NCBI RefSeq assembly: GCF_011059135.1
Contig: NZ_JAALGD010000001.1
Location: 310,001 to 374,000 of the forward strand
Direction of reading: 5' to 3'
From: Brevibacillus sp. SYP-B805
GTDB lineage: Bacteria > Bacillota > Bacilli > Brevibacillales > Brevibacillaceae
DNA: 64,000 nt
This document shows positions 35,774-46,217 of the stretch, piece by piece. Position 1 is the first letter of the stretch, and every line of letters begins with the position of its first letter. The translations under genes were made by a program, and so were the position numbers. Below the pieces are notes generated by a model. That model saw only the letters and a program-made list of their open reading frames with translations, made no database searches and was not told where the DNA came from.

Positions 35774-36307
35774 ATGCTGGAACTGGCGATCCTTGGCTTT
35801 TTGCGCGAGGAACCGATGCACGGATACGAGTTGAAACAAAGACTGACGATGCTGACCGGCCATTTTCGGCCTGTCAGCGACGGCGCCCTTTATCCGGCGA
35901 TTGCCCGTCTGGAAAAGCACGGATGGGTGGTCAAGCGGCAGGAGCAGGGAAAAGCCGCCTCGGTCCGACTGGTGCTTACGCTGACGGAGAGCGGCGAAAA
36001 GGAACTGCTCGACCGTTTGGCTCATCCCGATGACGTCGATATCTCGGACCGAAACCGTTTTTTTACCTTTTTGGCCTTTTTGAAATATCTGCCCAAGGAT
36101 CAGCAGCGTAACATCCTGGCGCGGCGCCTCTCGTTCCTCGAAGCGGGGCGCAGCTTTTTTTCCGCGGGCGGCAATCCTGTCGGCATGAGGCAGGAGGAAG
36201 ATCCTTTCCGCCGCGGCATGCTCCACATTGCCCGGGAGACGAGCCGGGTGGAGAAGGAATGGCTGCGCGCGCAGATCGCCCTGCTTGCGGACGAGGCACT
36301 GCAGTGA
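35774..36307 (+). CDS. PadR family transcriptional regulator
   Basis: A 177-residue regulator with an N-terminal winged helix (MLELAILGFLREEPMHGYELKQRL, DGALYPAIARLEKHGWV) and a C-terminal helical Vir-like dimerisation domain. PadR proteins repress efflux genes until a toxic ligand binds. It is the last gene of the MFS operon, and the palindrome at 34487-34522 is its probable binding site. Confidence 0.92.
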   Translation: MLELAILGFLREEPMHGYELKQRLTMLTGHFRPVSDGALYPAIARLEKHGWVVKRQEQGKAASVRLVLTLTESGEKELLDRLAHPDDVDISDRNRFFTFLAFLKYLPKDQQRNILARRLSFLEAGRSFFSAGGNPVGMRQEEDPFRRGMLHIARETSRVEKEWLRAQIALLADEALQ

Positions 36308-36522
36308 CAGAGCCTTCGCCAATCGGCGCGGCTGTGGTAAGATAGAACAGTTAGGGTTGACGTGGCGGACCGGAATGTGCAGCTGTTTTCCGAAGACATA
36401 GGGGGTCGACGTTAACGCCTCGTCCTGAGGCATTGTCGACACTAGCACATCCTGTGCGTCGCAGCTGCGGCTCCGCCTTCGCCCATCGGCGCTCGCCGTG
36501 TTTTCTAAGGAGGAACGCATAC

Positions 36523-39500
36523 ATGTATTTGAAACGCTTGGAGTTGGCCGGCTTTAAATCGTTTGCCGATCGCACGGAGATGGAGTTTGTCCCCGGCGTT
36601 ACCGCGGTTGTGGGACCGAACGGCAGCGGCAAAAGCAACGTCTCCGATTCGATCCGTTGGGTGCTTGGCGAACAGAGCGCCAAGTCGCTGCGCGGGGCGA
36701 AGATGGAAGACGTGATCTTCGCGGGAAGCGATACCCGCAAGCCCGTCAATTTCGCGGAAGTAACCCTGACGCTGGACAACAGCGACCGGGCGCTCAATCT
36801 GGAATACAGCGAGGTATCCGTTACCCGTCGGGTCTACCGGTCCGGCGAGAGCGAATACTTTATCAATAAACGGCCCTGCCGCCTGAAAGACATCACCGAG
36901 CTGTTCATGGATACGGGGCTGGGAAAAGAAGCCTATTCCATTATTGGACAGGGAAAAATCGAGGAGATCCTCAGCACCAAGGCGGAGGATCGCCGCGGCA
37001 TTTTCGAAGAGGCGGCCGGCATCGTCAAATACAAGACCCGCAAGCGGGAAGCGGAGAAAAAGCTGGAAGAAACCGAGCAGAATCTGGTGCGCATCCACGA
37101 TATCGTGAATGAAATCAACGAACAGATCGGCCCGCTGCGCGAACAGGCCGAAACCGCCAGAACCTACAAGGAATTGCGCCGGCAGCTTACGGAACACGAG
37201 GTGGCGCTCTACGTGCAGCAGATCGAAACGACGCATGCCAAATGGGGAGAAGCAAGCCGCCAGGTGGAACTGCTGCGGGAAGAGCTGCTGCGCTACGGGA
37301 CGGAGGCGAGCAAGCGCGAAGCCGACCTGGAGCAGGCCAAACACCGCGTCAACGAGATCGATCAGTCGATCGAAGAGCTGCAGCAGGTGCTGCTTTCCGT
37401 CAGCGAAGAAGTGGAAAAAATGGAAGGGCAGCGCGAGGTTTGGAAGGAGCGGATGCGCAACCTGGCGGCCAACCGGCAGCAGACCATGGAGCAGATGCAC
37501 CGGATCACCGAGAAGCAGCATGCGACGGACGCGCAGTTGGCGGAAGAGATGCGCCGCGCGGAAGAGACGAAACGGCGCATGGAGGAGGCGCAGTCGGCGC
37601 TGGCCGCCGCCGAAAACCAATTCGCCGCTGCCGTCCAGACCTTGACCGACGATGTGGACCGGCTGAAAGGCGACTACTTTGAAAAATTGAACGAGATGGC
37701 CAATCTGCGCAACGAGATGCGCCATCACGAGCAGCAGATCCAAACCAACCAGGCGCGGCTTGCGCGCCTGACGCAGGAGAAGGAGCGGCTCGATGCGGAG
37801 GAGGCCGCCCGTCAGGAGAAGCTGGCCGGGTACCATGCGGCGCTGCAGGAGATCGACGCTGCCATCCAGGCCGCGCTGGATGAGTACAAGCAGCTGCTGG
37901 AAGCCGTCAAGGACGGACAAGCCCGGCTGGAGGCGGCCCGCCAGGAGCAGCGCCGGCTCGAGCAGAAGCGGGAAGCCTGCAAATCGCGCCTGGATCTGCT
38001 TAGGGAGATGCAGCACGAGTTTGCCGGATTCCAGCAGGGGGTCAAAGAGATCCTGAAAGCCCGGGAAAACGGTTTTCACGGGATTCACGGGGCGGTAGCC
38101 GAACTGGTGACGGTGCCGGAAAAATATGAGACCGCCGTGGAAGTGGCGCTGGGCGGAGCCCTGCAAAACGTGGTCGTGGAAAACGAAGCCGCCGGCCGGG
38201 ACGCCATCGCGTATCTGAAGAAGCACAACGCCGGGCGCGCCACCTTTCTGCCCCTCGACGTGATCCGGCCCCGTCAGCTTCAGCCGGAGGACCGCCGGCT
38301 GATCGAACGGGAAGCCGGTGTCGTCGGGGTAGCCAGCGCGCTGGTCAGCTTCGAGGAGCGGTATCGGTCCATCATCGAATCGCTCCTCGGCAACGTGATC
38401 GTGACGGAGAACCTGGAGCAGGCGAACAAGGTGGCGCGGGCATGCGGCTACCGCTATCGGGTGGTGACACTGGAAGGGGATATCGTCAATGCCGGCGGCT
38501 CCATGACAGGGGGGGCCCTGAAGAAAAATACGGCCAATCTGCTGGGACGCGGCCGGCAGGCGGAAGAGCTGGAGGCGGAAATGGCCTCCCTCGAGGAGCA
38601 GATCGCGGCCATCAGCGATGCGCTCGTCCGCATGCAGGCGGAACTGCGGGAGCAGGAGCAGAAGCAGGATGGACTCCGCACGCAGGGGGAGACGCTGCGG
38701 TTGAAGGAACAGGAGATAAAAGGCCATCTCCAGCAGGCGGAAGCGGAAGGGCGCTCCCTCGCCGACCGGCTGCAGCTGGTCAGCCAGGATATGGATGGCC
38801 TGGCCCGGGAGATCGAAGAAGCGAACGGCAAGCTGTCCGAACTGGCTGAACGGCTGGTGGAGCTGGAAGCGGAGGAGAAGGGACTGCATGATGCCATTGC
38901 AGCCGCAGAAGCCAGACGGCAGGAGCAGCTCACCCACAAGGAAGAGATCAACGAACGGATCACCAGCCTGAAGGTGCTGGATGCCCAGACGACCCAAGAA
39001 CATCAGTCGCGCCTCGAACAGATCGAGCGGCTGAAGGAACAGCGGCAGGCCCTGCAGCGGGAATGGGAAGAGCTGAACAGCACGCTGACAGAGTTGGATC
39101 AGCTGGAGGCCGGCAATGATTCGGTCGGCCAGCAGCTGGAGGCCAAGATCAATGAGCTGCGGCAGGACAAGGAGCGCGTGGCCGGGCTGATCCAGGAACG
39201 CCGCGTCGACCGGGCCCATTTGTACAACCAGCAGGAACAGGCGGAGCTGGAAACCAAGGAGATCCGCAGGCAGGTCAAAATGGTGGAAGAGAAGCTGCAT
39301 CAGGAAGAAGTGAAGGTGAACCGCTTCGATGTCGAGCTGGACAACCTGCTCAACAAGCTCTCCGAGGAATACGAGTTGAGCTACGACCTGGCGAAAGCCA
39401 AATATCCGCCCAAAGGGGAGATCGCCAGCGAGCAGCAGATCGTCGCCAGCCTGAAAAGGGAGATCGTCGCCCTCGGCACGGTCAACCTGGGCGCGATTGA

Positions 39501-40095
39501 GGAATATGAACGCCTGGCGGAGCGGCAGCAGTTTCTAAGCAGTCAGGAAGCCGACCTGAATGAAGCCAAGGCCATGCTTTACCAGGTGATCGCGGAGATG
39601 GACGTGGAGATGTCCCGCCGCTTCAAGGAGACGTTTGAGCAGATCCAGGTGCAGTTCCGGGATGTGTTTGTCCAGCTGTTCGGCGGCGGACGGGCCGATC
39701 TGATCCTGACCGATCCCGACAAGCTGCTGGAGACGGGAATCGAGATCGTCGCCCAGCCGCCCGGCAAGAAGCTGCAAAACCTGGCTCTGCTGTCCGGCGG
39801 CGAACGGGCGCTGACCGCGATGGCGCTGTTGTTTGCCATTCTGCGGGTCAAGCCGGTGCCGTTTTGCGTGCTGGACGAGGTGGAGGCGGCGCTGGACGAG
39901 GCCAATGTCGTCCGCTTTGCGGAATACATGCGCGCCTTCAGCAAGGAGACGCAGTTCATCTGCGTCACCCACCGCAAAGGAACCATGGAAAGCGCGGACG
40001 TGTTGTACGGGATTACCATGCAGGAAGGCGGCGTCTCGAAAATCGTGTCCGTCCGCCTGGAAGATACGCATAAACTGATCGAAAATGCATCGTAG
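36523..40095 (+). CDS. smc: Chromosome segregation protein SMC
   Basis: A 1190-residue protein of normal SMC length. N-terminal half of the ATPase: [18 protein letters not shown] with Walker [10 protein letters not shown]; then coiled coil (about 170-500), hinge (about 515-640, [15 protein letters not shown] to [11 protein letters not shown]), returning coiled coil, and the C-terminal half with signature [18 protein letters not shown] and Walker [19 protein letters not shown] 36523 follows TAAGGAGGAACGC; the frame extends 30 codons upstream without support. SMC with ScpAB compacts and segregates the chromosome. The 215 bases before it hold short inverted repeats but no gene. Confidence 0.98.
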   Translation: MYLKRLELAGFKSFADRTEMEFVPGVTAVVGPNGSGKSNVSDSIRWVLGEQSAKSLRGAKMEDVIFAGSDTRKPVNFAEVTLTLDNSDRALNLEYSEVSVTRRVYRSGESEYFINKRPCRLKDITELFMDTGLGKEAYSIIGQGKIEEILSTKAEDRRGIFEEAAGIVKYKTRKREAEKKLEETEQNLVRIHDIVNEINEQIGPLREQAETARTYKELRRQLTEHEVALYVQQIETTHAKWGEASRQVELLREELLRYGTEASKREADLEQAKHRVNEIDQSIEELQQVLLSVSEEVEKMEGQREVWKERMRNLAANRQQTMEQMHRITEKQHATDAQLAEEMRRAEETKRRMEEAQSALAAAENQFAAAVQTLTDDVDRLKGDYFEKLNEMANLRNEMRHHEQQIQTNQARLARLTQEKERLDAEEAARQEKLAGYHAALQEIDAAIQAALDEYKQLLEAVKDGQARLEAARQEQRRLEQKREACKSRLDLLREMQHEFAGFQQGVKEILKARENGFHGIHGAVAELVTVPEKYETAVEVALGGALQNVVVENEAAGRDAIAYLKKHNAGRATFLPLDVIRPRQLQPEDRRLIEREAGVVGVASALVSFEERYRSIIESLLGNVIVTENLEQANKVARACGYRYRVVTLEGDIVNAGGSMTGGALKKNTANLLGRGRQAEELEAEMASLEEQIAAISDALVRMQAELREQEQKQDGLRTQGETLRLKEQEIKGHLQQAEAEGRSLADRLQLVSQDMDGLAREIEEANGKLSELAERLVELEAEEKGLHDAIAAAEARRQEQLTHKEEINERITSLKVLDAQTTQEHQSRLEQIERLKEQRQALQREWEELNSTLTELDQLEAGNDSVGQQLEAKINELRQDKERVAGLIQERRVDRAHLYNQQEQAELETKEIRRQVKMVEEKLHQEEVKVNRFDVELDNLLNKLSEEYELSYDLAKAKYPPKGEIASEQQIVASLKREIVALGTVNLGAIEEYERLAERQQFLSSQEADLNEAKAMLYQVIAEMDVEMSRRFKETFEQIQVQFRDVFVQLFGGGRADLILTDPDKLLETGIEIVAQPPGKKLQNLALLSGGERALTAMALLFAILRVKPVPFCVLDEVEAALDEANVVRFAEYMRAFSKETQFICVTHRKGTMESADVLYGITMQEGGVSKIVSVRLEDTHKLIENAS

Positions 40096-40116
40096 CAAGC
40101 AGGAGGGAGCACCCCC

Positions 40117-41121
40117 ATGAGTTTTTTCAAAAAGCTGCGCGAGGCCATCGTGCAGAAATCCGAAGCGGTTACCCAGAAATTTACCCAGGGGCTGACCAAG
40201 ACACGGGATCTCCTGGTGGAAAAAGTGGAAGATCTGGTGCGCCGTTACAAGAAGATCGACGAATCGTTTTTTGAAGAGCTGGAAGAGATCCTGATTGCAG
40301 CCGACGTGGGCGTAAACACCGTCATGGAGCTGATCGACGAGCTGCGCGGGGAAGTGCGCAAGCATAAGATCGAGAATGCCCTCGACCTGCAGCCGATCCT
40401 GTCCGAGAAGCTGGTCGGGCTGCTGAAGAACGACGAGGCGGCCGACACCGCGCTGCGCGTGGAGGACGGCCGGTTAAACGTCATTCTGTTCGTCGGCGTC
40501 AACGGCGTCGGGAAGACGACCACCATCGGGAAAATGGCCCATATGTTCAAACAGCAGGGGAAAAAGGTGCTGCTGGCGGCGGGGGATACGTTCCGCGCGG
40601 CGGCCATCGAACAGCTGGAAGTATGGGGCCAGCGCGTGGGCGTTGAGGTGATCAAGCATCAGCAGGGGGCTGATCCGGCTGCGGTGATCTTCGACGCCAT
40701 CCAGGCGGCCAAGTCGCGGGGCGTCGACGTCCTGCTCTGCGATACGGCAGGCCGGCTGCAGAACAAAGTGAACCTGATGGAAGAACTGAACAAGGTATAC
40801 CGCGTCGTCCAGCGGGAGGTTCCCGACGGCCCGCACGAGGTGCTGCTGGTGCTCGACGCCACCACCGGGCAAAATGCGCTGTCGCAGGCGCGCACCTTCA
40901 GCCAGTCGGCGGGGGTGACGGGCATCGTGCTGACCAAGCTGGACGGTACGGCCAAAGGCGGCATCGTGATCGCGATCCGCAACGAACTGCGCATTCCGGT
41001 CAAGTACGTGGGACTGGGAGAGAAGATGGATGATCTGCAGCCATTTGATCCCGAGCAGTTTGTCCATGCGCTGTTTGCCGGCCTGATCGAGAAAGAGGCG
41101 GCCGAGGAGAAGGCGGAGTAG
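40117..41121 (+). CDS. ftsY: Signal recognition particle receptor FtsY
   Basis: A 334-residue SRP GTPase: short N-terminal charged region without the long acidic A domain of Escherichia coli, four-helix N domain, and G domain with GVNGVGKTTTIGK, DTFRAAA, DTAGRLQ and TKLDGTAKGG. It docks ribosome-SRP complexes at the membrane with Ffh, encoded at 46.2 kb. It directly follows smc, as usual. Confidence 0.98.
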   Translation: MSFFKKLREAIVQKSEAVTQKFTQGLTKTRDLLVEKVEDLVRRYKKIDESFFEELEEILIAADVGVNTVMELIDELRGEVRKHKIENALDLQPILSEKLVGLLKNDEAADTALRVEDGRLNVILFVGVNGVGKTTTIGKMAHMFKQQGKKVLLAAGDTFRAAAIEQLEVWGQRVGVEVIKHQQGADPAAVIFDAIQAAKSRGVDVLLCDTAGRLQNKVNLMEELNKVYRVVQREVPDGPHEVLLVLDATTGQNALSQARTFSQSAGVTGIVLTKLDGTAKGGIVIAIRNELRIPVKYVGLGEKMDDLQPFDPEQFVHALFAGLIEKEAAEEKAE

Positions 41122-41175
41122 AAGGGAACCGTCGGACAGCCGTCGCGCCTTGTCCACAGTACGTTTTTGAGACAC

Positions 41176-41212
41176 GAAAAACCCTGCAGCTCTTGGGGAG
41201 CCGCAGGGTTTC
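41176..41212. terminator. Terminator between ftsY and the convergent ABC permease gene
   Basis: AAACCCTGC-GCTC pairs with GAGC-GCAGGGTTT around TTGGG. It ends within two bases of the permease stop, so it can serve both strands. Confidence 0.8.
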
Positions 41213-41214
41213 TA

Positions 41215-42162
41215 TCAGTTGCGGGAGCGGATTTCCTGCCGCATGAACAGGATATAGGACAGCGCGAAGCAGACAGCCGTTGCGGCAAGCAAGCCGACGG
41301 ACTGCGGCCAGATGAGCAGCAGGCTTTGGCCGAGCGGCAGCGGGCTCGGGATCGCCCCGTAGATCTGCTCCATGGTCAGCGGACCGAGGCTGCGCACGGA
41401 CGGCGTCAGCATGGTGGTCGTCGCCTCGCTGAACAGCTGGCTGGGCGACAGACGCGTCAATGCCTGCACGAACTGCTGGTGAGACAGCACGCTGTCGGGC
41501 GTAACCGCCTCTTTGGGAAACGTCGCATTGGCGATCAGGTTGACGATCAGCGGATAAAAGACGCTGAAAAACAGCCAGACCGCGATGGCGGCAAGGGCGG
41601 AGGTGGACGCCTGCCGGAAGCGGGTGGAGAAAAGAATGGCCATGTTCAGCCAGAAGGACACATACAGGACGCTGACGATCAGGAAGAAGACCAGGCGGCC
41701 GAACTCCTCCGGCGTCGGCGGAATCCCGATGGCGATCAGGCCCATGCCCATGACCAGGAAGCCCAGGGCAAACAGCAGGGCGCTGATCACGATCAGCGCC
41801 GCTACGAATTTGGCGTTGATCACATAATCCCGGTAAATGGGCTGGGACAGCAGACGGCTCAGCGTCCCCTTGTTCCGTTCCGCATTGATGGCGTCAAAGC
41901 CCATGGCGATGCCAAAGAGCGGCCCCAGAAAGCCGACGAAGGTGATGAAGGGAGGCAGCGTGCCGTCCGAGACGGTGAACAGTTTCAGGAACAGAAACGC
42001 GGCCTGTGCGTCATCTTTGGAGACGGCTTCGCGCAGGGTGGACATCGCCGTGTACAGCGAGCCGATGCAGGTCAGAAACAACAGCGCCACCAGAATCAGA
42101 AAGCGCCAGCTGCGCAGGTGGTCGGCAATCTCTTTTTGCACGATGACCCAAAACGGATGCAT
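41215..42162 (-). CDS. ABC-2 type transporter permease
   Basis: A 315-residue permease with six membrane helices and a large extracytoplasmic loop between helices 1 and 2 (about residues 38-75) and another before the last helix. AINAERNKGTLSRLLSQPIYR is the cytoplasmic coupling region shared by ABC-2 exporters of the NatB/YhaP kind. It starts directly at the ATPase stop, so the two are coupled. Third gene of a NEW3-ATPase-permease operon. Confidence 0.88.
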   Translation of the reverse strand: MHPFWVIVQKEIADHLRSWRFLILVALLFLTCIGSLYTAMSTLREAVSKDDAQAAFLFLKLFTVSDGTLPPFITFVGFLGPLFGIAMGFDAINAERNKGTLSRLLSQPIYRDYVINAKFVAALIVISALLFALGFLVMGMGLIAIGIPPTPEEFGRLVFFLIVSVLYVSFWLNMAILFSTRFRQASTSALAAIAVWLFFSVFYPLIVNLIANATFPKEAVTPDSVLSHQQFVQALTRLSPSQLFSEATTTMLTPSVRSLGPLTMEQIYGAIPSPLPLGQSLLLIWPQSVGLLAATAVCFALSYILFMRQEIRSRN

Positions 42163-43101
42163 TTACATCCCCCCTTCGAAATAGCGGTGATAGATCTCGT
42201 CCAGGCCGTACTCCTGCTGCGCCAGGTAGTGCAGGGATTCCCCGGCGGAGACGGCCAGTCTGGCGATGTCGGCGCTGACATCCCGCCGGGCATGGATCTT
42301 GAGCGTATTGGCTGTTTTGTCCACCCCCGTCACCCCGTCCATGGCGGCGAGGCTCTCCAGAAACGAATCGCTGCAAGGGGAGACCCTGGTTTCAATCAGG
42401 ACGGCTTCCTGGCCGAATAACTGGCGTGACAGGCCGGGCACATCGCCCACCGCGAGGAGCCGGCCGGCAACGAACAGGCCGACCCGATCGCAAATTTGCT
42501 GAACCTGGTGCAGATGATGAGAAGAGAGAAGAACGGTGAGCCCCTCTTCCTTGCTCAGCTGCCGGATCAGCTTGAGAAATTCGCGCACCCCTTCTGGGTC
42601 AATGCCCAGCGTCGGTTCATCCAGAATGATCACTTCCGGCTCCTTGATCAGCACATCGGCCAGACCCAACCGCTGCCGCATCCCGCGGGAATAGGTCCCC
42701 GCCTTTTTGCCGGCGTGTTCCTCAAGGCCAACCCGCGCTAACAGGGCTTGTGCCCGGGCTGTGCCTTCCTCTCTCGACAGGCCGTTCAGCCGGGCGGTAA
42801 ACAGCAGGTTTTCCAGACCGGTCAAATCATCGTAGAACCCGACGTCATCGGGAAGGTAACCCACCTTCCGTTTGACTTCAATCGCTTCCCGCGTCGAGTT
42901 GTGCCCGCAGACATGGACGCTGCCGGAGGTTGGTTCGGTCAGACCCAGCATCATCAGAATGGTGGTCGACTTGCCGGCTCCGTTGGGTCCCAGCAGGCCG
43001 AATATTTCCCCGCGCGGGATGGTGAGCGACAGATGGTCAACGGCGACATGATCGCCGTACTGCTTGGTCAGTTCCTCCAGGACGATCACTGGCTCACGCA
43101 T
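42163..43101 (-). CDS. ABC transporter ATP-binding protein
   Basis: A 312-residue ATPase: Walker [12 protein letters not shown]-loop [16 protein letters not shown], signature [10 protein letters not shown], Walker [14 protein letters not shown], switch LSSHHLHQ. The last 90 residues are a regulatory extension common in ABC-2 exporters. Three bases separate it from the NEW3 gene and none from the permease, so all three are one operon. Substrate unknown. Confidence 0.92.
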   Translation of the reverse strand: MREPVIVLEELTKQYGDHVAVDHLSLTIPRGEIFGLLGPNGAGKSTTILMMLGLTEPTSGSVHVCGHNSTREAIEVKRKVGYLPDDVGFYDDLTGLENLLFTARLNGLSREEGTARAQALLARVGLEEHAGKKAGTYSRGMRQRLGLADVLIKEPEVIILDEPTLGIDPEGVREFLKLIRQLSKEEGLTVLLSSHHLHQVQQICDRVGLFVAGRLLAVGDVPGLSRQLFGQEAVLIETRVSPCSDSFLESLAAMDGVTGVDKTANTLKIHARRDVSADIARLAVSAGESLHYLAQQEYGLDEIYHRYFEGGM

Positions 43102-43104
43102 TCC

Positions 43105-44253
43105 TTACCTCCTCCCGTACTGCCGGAACAGGTAATAGACGCCTCCGATAACGGCGAGAATGATGATGACGCCCAGCCACCCCCACAGCACCGATGTTTT
43201 CACAGCCACGCGGAATTCGGCATCGGCGGACTTTTCCGGAGCGCTGGCGCTCATGCTGACCACGTAGTCGCCGGCGATCGCCTTGCTGTCGGCCTTGATG
43301 GTGGCGGTCACCTCAGCGGATTTGCCGGCGTCCAGCTTGGTGATTTTCTTCGGGTCGAAGGTAACTTCCCAGTTGACCGGCGTGTTGGCGGACAGCTCGA
43401 TGTCATGCAGGGGAGCCGTCCCCGTGTTGGTTACTTTCAGCTGCACCGTTTTCTGGTCGCCGGCGGTGATATCTGTACTCAGCAGGCCGCTTGGCGTGCT
43501 TAACTCCAGGTCATAGGAGCCGGTGATCACCACTTCCAGCTCCATCTGGGAGGAGGTGGAGCCGGACGAGGCTTTTACCGGGATTTTATACGTCCCCGAT
43601 TTCACTTTTTCCGCCGGGTGGATCTCAATATCGATATCCTTGGTGGCATTGGCATCCACGCTGACGGACGTGACGCTCTTGCCATCCGCCTTGAACTGCA
43701 CATCCCAGCCCTGCGGCGCTTCCGCCGTCATCGCGTACAGCTGCTTTTCCGCCGTGCGGTTGCGCAGCGTCGCTCGATACTGGAAGGTGGAATCGGCGTG
43801 TCCCTCCATGTTCGGCTGCTCGGAAGTCAGCTCCGTCTTGAACGTGCCCTGCTCCGAGACCGTCACGGTAAGTGGAAGCGATCCTTTGCCCTTCGCGGTC
43901 AGCTGGAAGCGGTACGTCCCTTTGTTGGCGTCCAGCGGGACATCCACCTGCAGGGAGATGTTGCGGGAATCGTTTGGTTTCACCGCCACCTGCTGCACGC
44001 TCATGCCGTCAGCCGTCAGCTTGGCTTCCCATTTGGGCGGCAGGTTGGTGACGGCCAGATCGGCCACGTCGATGGCGCCGCCCTGGTTGATGATGTCGAC
44101 GGAATACTGGATCGATTCTCCCGGGGTTACCGAGACCGTGGGATAAGGAGTGTACAAGGACAATCCTGCGGCGTAGACGCTGCCGCCGCCAAAGGAGGCC
44201 AGGCAGATCAGCAGCGCCAACAGCCAGATGATGCGTCTGTTTCCTGCGTTCAT
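43105..44253 (-). CDS. Exported NEW3-domain (alpha-galactosidase-associated) repeat protein, membrane anchored
   Basis: A 382-residue protein: signal peptide (about 1-28, ending VYA), three Ig-like NEW3 repeats of roughly 100 residues each marked by LPPKWEAKLTADG, APQGWDVQFKADG and TPVNWEVTFDPKK, and a C-terminal membrane helix followed by RQYGRR. It is displayed outside the cell and anchored at its C-terminus. ATG 44253 follows GAGGGGGAAATCTC; the frame extends 29 codons upstream. It heads the exporter operon and could be an extracytoplasmic partner of the ABC transporter. It is divergent from the ECF sigma gene. Confidence 0.8.
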   Translation of the reverse strand: MNAGNRRIIWLLALLICLASFGGGSVYAAGLSLYTPYPTVSVTPGESIQYSVDIINQGGAIDVADLAVTNLPPKWEAKLTADGMSVQQVAVKPNDSRNISLQVDVPLDANKGTYRFQLTAKGKGSLPLTVTVSEQGTFKTELTSEQPNMEGHADSTFQYRATLRNRTAEKQLYAMTAEAPQGWDVQFKADGKSVTSVSVDANATKDIDIEIHPAEKVKSGTYKIPVKASSGSTSSQMELEVVITGSYDLELSTPSGLLSTDITAGDQKTVQLKVTNTGTAPLHDIELSANTPVNWEVTFDPKKITKLDAGKSAEVTATIKADSKAIAGDYVVSMSASAPEKSADAEFRVAVKTSVLWGWLGVIIILAVIGGVYYLFRQYGRR

Positions 44254-44428
44254 GAGATTTCCCCCTCGTGTTGGTGATTTTTTCATTGGGTGATACGCAG
44301 CAGAGGGATGGATCGGATTTATGCCCCGCGAAAAGTGCATCCGATTTTTCAGGGGAGCAATTGCAAGAAACGGTGGTTTTTGTTACTTGTAAAGATAGAA
44401 AGCATACAGGAGCGGGGAGGGGCAGAGA

Positions 44429-45022
44429 GTGACGGACCATCATGAGCAGTCGCTGCGCTTGCTGCGCGAGATCGGGCAGGGCTCCGCAGCTGCCTTTGAA
44501 CAGTTTTACGAGCAATATGCGGCGCTTGTGTACCAGATCGCCCAGCGAATGATGGGCGATCCGATGGAGGCGGAAGATCTTTGCCACGATATTTTTCTGG
44601 AAGTGTACCGCACGGCCGGCCAGTATGACCCCGCTCGGGGGAGCATCGAAGCGTGGCTGGCCGTCAAGACGAGATCCCGCTGCCTGGATCGGCTGCGCCG
44701 GATGAAGCGGGACCGTTTGCACGATTGGGATGCCGCCGGGCTGCCGTGGACGGCTTCGGAGAGCAGCCCGGAGGAGCAGGTGCTGAAGAAGCTGGAGCGG
44801 GAAACGGTGCGAGAAGTGCTCGACACCATCCCGCAGGCCCAGCGGGAGGCCGTCTATGGCATGTACTTTCAGGCGAAATCGCACCGTGAGCTGGCAGAGA
44901 AGCTGGAGAGGCCGCTCGGCACGGTGAAATCGCTGATCCGGTACGGGTTGATCAATGTGCGCAAACAGCTGAATCAACTGGGCTGGCTCGCCCCTTCGGG
45001 AGGTGCAAAGGAACGTGAATAA
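44429..45022 (+). CDS. ECF-type RNA polymerase sigma factor
   Basis: A 197-residue sigma-70 factor of group 4. Region 2 is seen in AEDLCHDIFLEVYRTAGQYDPARGSIEAWL and region 4 in LAEKLERPLGTVKSLIRYGLINVRKQL. GTG 44429 follows GGGGAGGGGCAGA. Its end overlaps the anti-sigma gene by 8 bases. The 175-base divergent region upstream also drives the NEW3-ABC operon, which is a likely target. I see no clear autoregulatory ECF promoter. Confidence 0.9.
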   Translation: MTDHHEQSLRLLREIGQGSAAAFEQFYEQYAALVYQIAQRMMGDPMEAEDLCHDIFLEVYRTAGQYDPARGSIEAWLAVKTRSRCLDRLRRMKRDRLHDWDAAGLPWTASESSPEEQVLKKLERETVREVLDTIPQAQREAVYGMYFQAKSHRELAEKLERPLGTVKSLIRYGLINVRKQLNQLGWLAPSGGAKERE

Positions 45023-45752
45023 GGCTGTCTGCGGCTGGCTGGAAGAGGATGCCGTCGATTTTGCGCAGGGCAGATTGGCGGAAGGGAAGCGGCTTGCCTA
45101 CCGTCAACATCTGGAAGAATGCGGCCGCTGCGCCTCCCTGGTGGCGGAATGGCGAGCGATCCTGGGGGAGAATGAGGCCCGGCCTGTCCCCCATCCGCGC
45201 GTCAAGCGGCGCCTGCTCCGGCGCTACCGGCTCATGGCGGCGCTGGCGTTCGCGGCACGCCGTTTCCGTCCTGCAATCGCGCTTCCGGCTGCAATCGCCG
45301 CGGCCTCCCTTCTGCTTGCGGTGACGATGGTTCCGGAGGCGATCCCGGAGCAGCAGCTACGGGAGGAACTGTTCAACCAGAACGCCATGGTTAATCACCC
45401 GCGCACCATCATGCATCAGATGGTGCCGGTGGCTTCCACGCCCATCAAGGGGTATGTCTGGACGAACGATGAATCCAACGAAATGTTTATCCTGACCGAA
45501 GGGTTGGAGAAACTGGCGGAAAAGGATTACCAGGTCTGGTTCGTTGCGGGCCATACCCGGTCGAACGTGGGTGTGCTGCAGTGGAGAGGGCGGATGGCCC
45601 ATCTTTATTTTCACGGGATGGAGATGCGGCGGGTGGAAAACATTGCGGTCAGCATCGAACCGAAGGGCGGCAGCCTGTTTCCGACGGGCCCCGACGCGAT
45701 CGTCGTGAAAATCCGGCACAATCCCCCGCAATCCCCGCTGTCCGAGCAGTGA
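45015..45752 (+). CDS. Anti-sigma factor with zinc-binding ZAS motif
   Basis: A 245-residue membrane protein. The N-terminal anti-sigma domain carries RQHLEECGRCAS (HxxxCxxC), with the further His/Cys expected of zinc-dependent anti-sigma factors; a membrane helix lies near residues 90-110, and a C-terminal extracytoplasmic domain (from KGYVWTNDESNEMFIL) resembles the RskA sensor type. GTG 45015 is chosen over GTG 45003 because AAAGGAAC lies at better distance. It should hold the preceding sigma factor inactive until an envelope signal is sensed. Confidence 0.85.
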   Translation: MNKAVCGWLEEDAVDFAQGRLAEGKRLAYRQHLEECGRCASLVAEWRAILGENEARPVPHPRVKRRLLRRYRLMAALAFAARRFRPAIALPAAIAAASLLLAVTMVPEAIPEQQLREELFNQNAMVNHPRTIMHQMVPVASTPIKGYVWTNDESNEMFILTEGLEKLAEKDYQVWFVAGHTRSNVGVLQWRGRMAHLYFHGMEMRRVENIAVSIEPKGGSLFPTGPDAIVVKIRHNPPQSPLSEQ

Positions 45753-45771
45753 TTCATGTCAACAAAAAAGC

Positions 45772-45800
45772 TTGACAGTGAGGTGCGAATTGGGTAGTAT
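45772..45800 (+). promoter_or_regulatory. SigA promoter of ylxM-ffh
   Basis: TTGACA (45772-45777), 17 bases, TAGTAT (45795-45800), 69 bases before the ylxM start. Confidence 0.8.
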
Positions 45801-45868
45801 AGTTATCGTGCTGTAAAGGAAAATGCTTTACAGGGTGGAGCCGAGTACCTCAGCAAAGGATTGGTTCA

Positions 45869-46207
45869 ATGCTCGAAAAAACCAATCAGGTCAATCTCTT
45901 GTTTGATTTCTACGCACCGCTTCTGAAAGGCAAGCAGCGCGAATATCTCGAGCTGTACTACCTGGATGATCTGTCGCTCGGCGAGATTGCGGAAATGCAT
46001 GAGGTCAGCCGTCAGGCCGTTTACGATCATATCAAACGTGCGGAGAAACAGCTTTTCGAGTATGAAGAGAAGCTCCAGTTGGCCAAGAAGCATGAAGAAC
46101 GGCAGGCGATCTTCACGCAGATGGGCGGTTTGCTTGCGAAGCTTGAGCCAAGCGAGACAAGCCGGACGCTGCAGGCGATGCTGAAGCAATTGACAGAGAT
46201 GGATTAG
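45869..46207 (+). CDS. ylxM: YlxM family DNA-binding protein
   Basis: A 112-residue helix-turn-helix protein ([32 protein letters not shown]) similar to sigma region 4. YlxM is always next to ffh and is thought to act in the SRP pathway or its regulation. ffh follows 10 bases after the stop. Confidence 0.92.
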   Translation: MLEKTNQVNLLFDFYAPLLKGKQREYLELYYLDDLSLGEIAEMHEVSRQAVYDHIKRAEKQLFEYEEKLQLAKKHEERQAIFTQMGGLLAKLEPSETSRTLQAMLKQLTEMD

Positions 46208-46217
46208 GAGGGCTCGC

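Noticed and set aside
36396-36500. GTCGAC and CCTCG/TGAGG inverted repeats before smc as a possible attachment site or integron-like element
   Set aside because: The arms are only 5 to 6 bases and no recombinase gene or flanking duplication is seen.
36505-39300. A 931-codon open frame on the minus strand
   Set aside because: It lies wholly within smc on the opposite strand, is Leu/Phe/Arg-rich as expected for the complement of a coiled-coil gene, and has no ribosome site; smc is certain.
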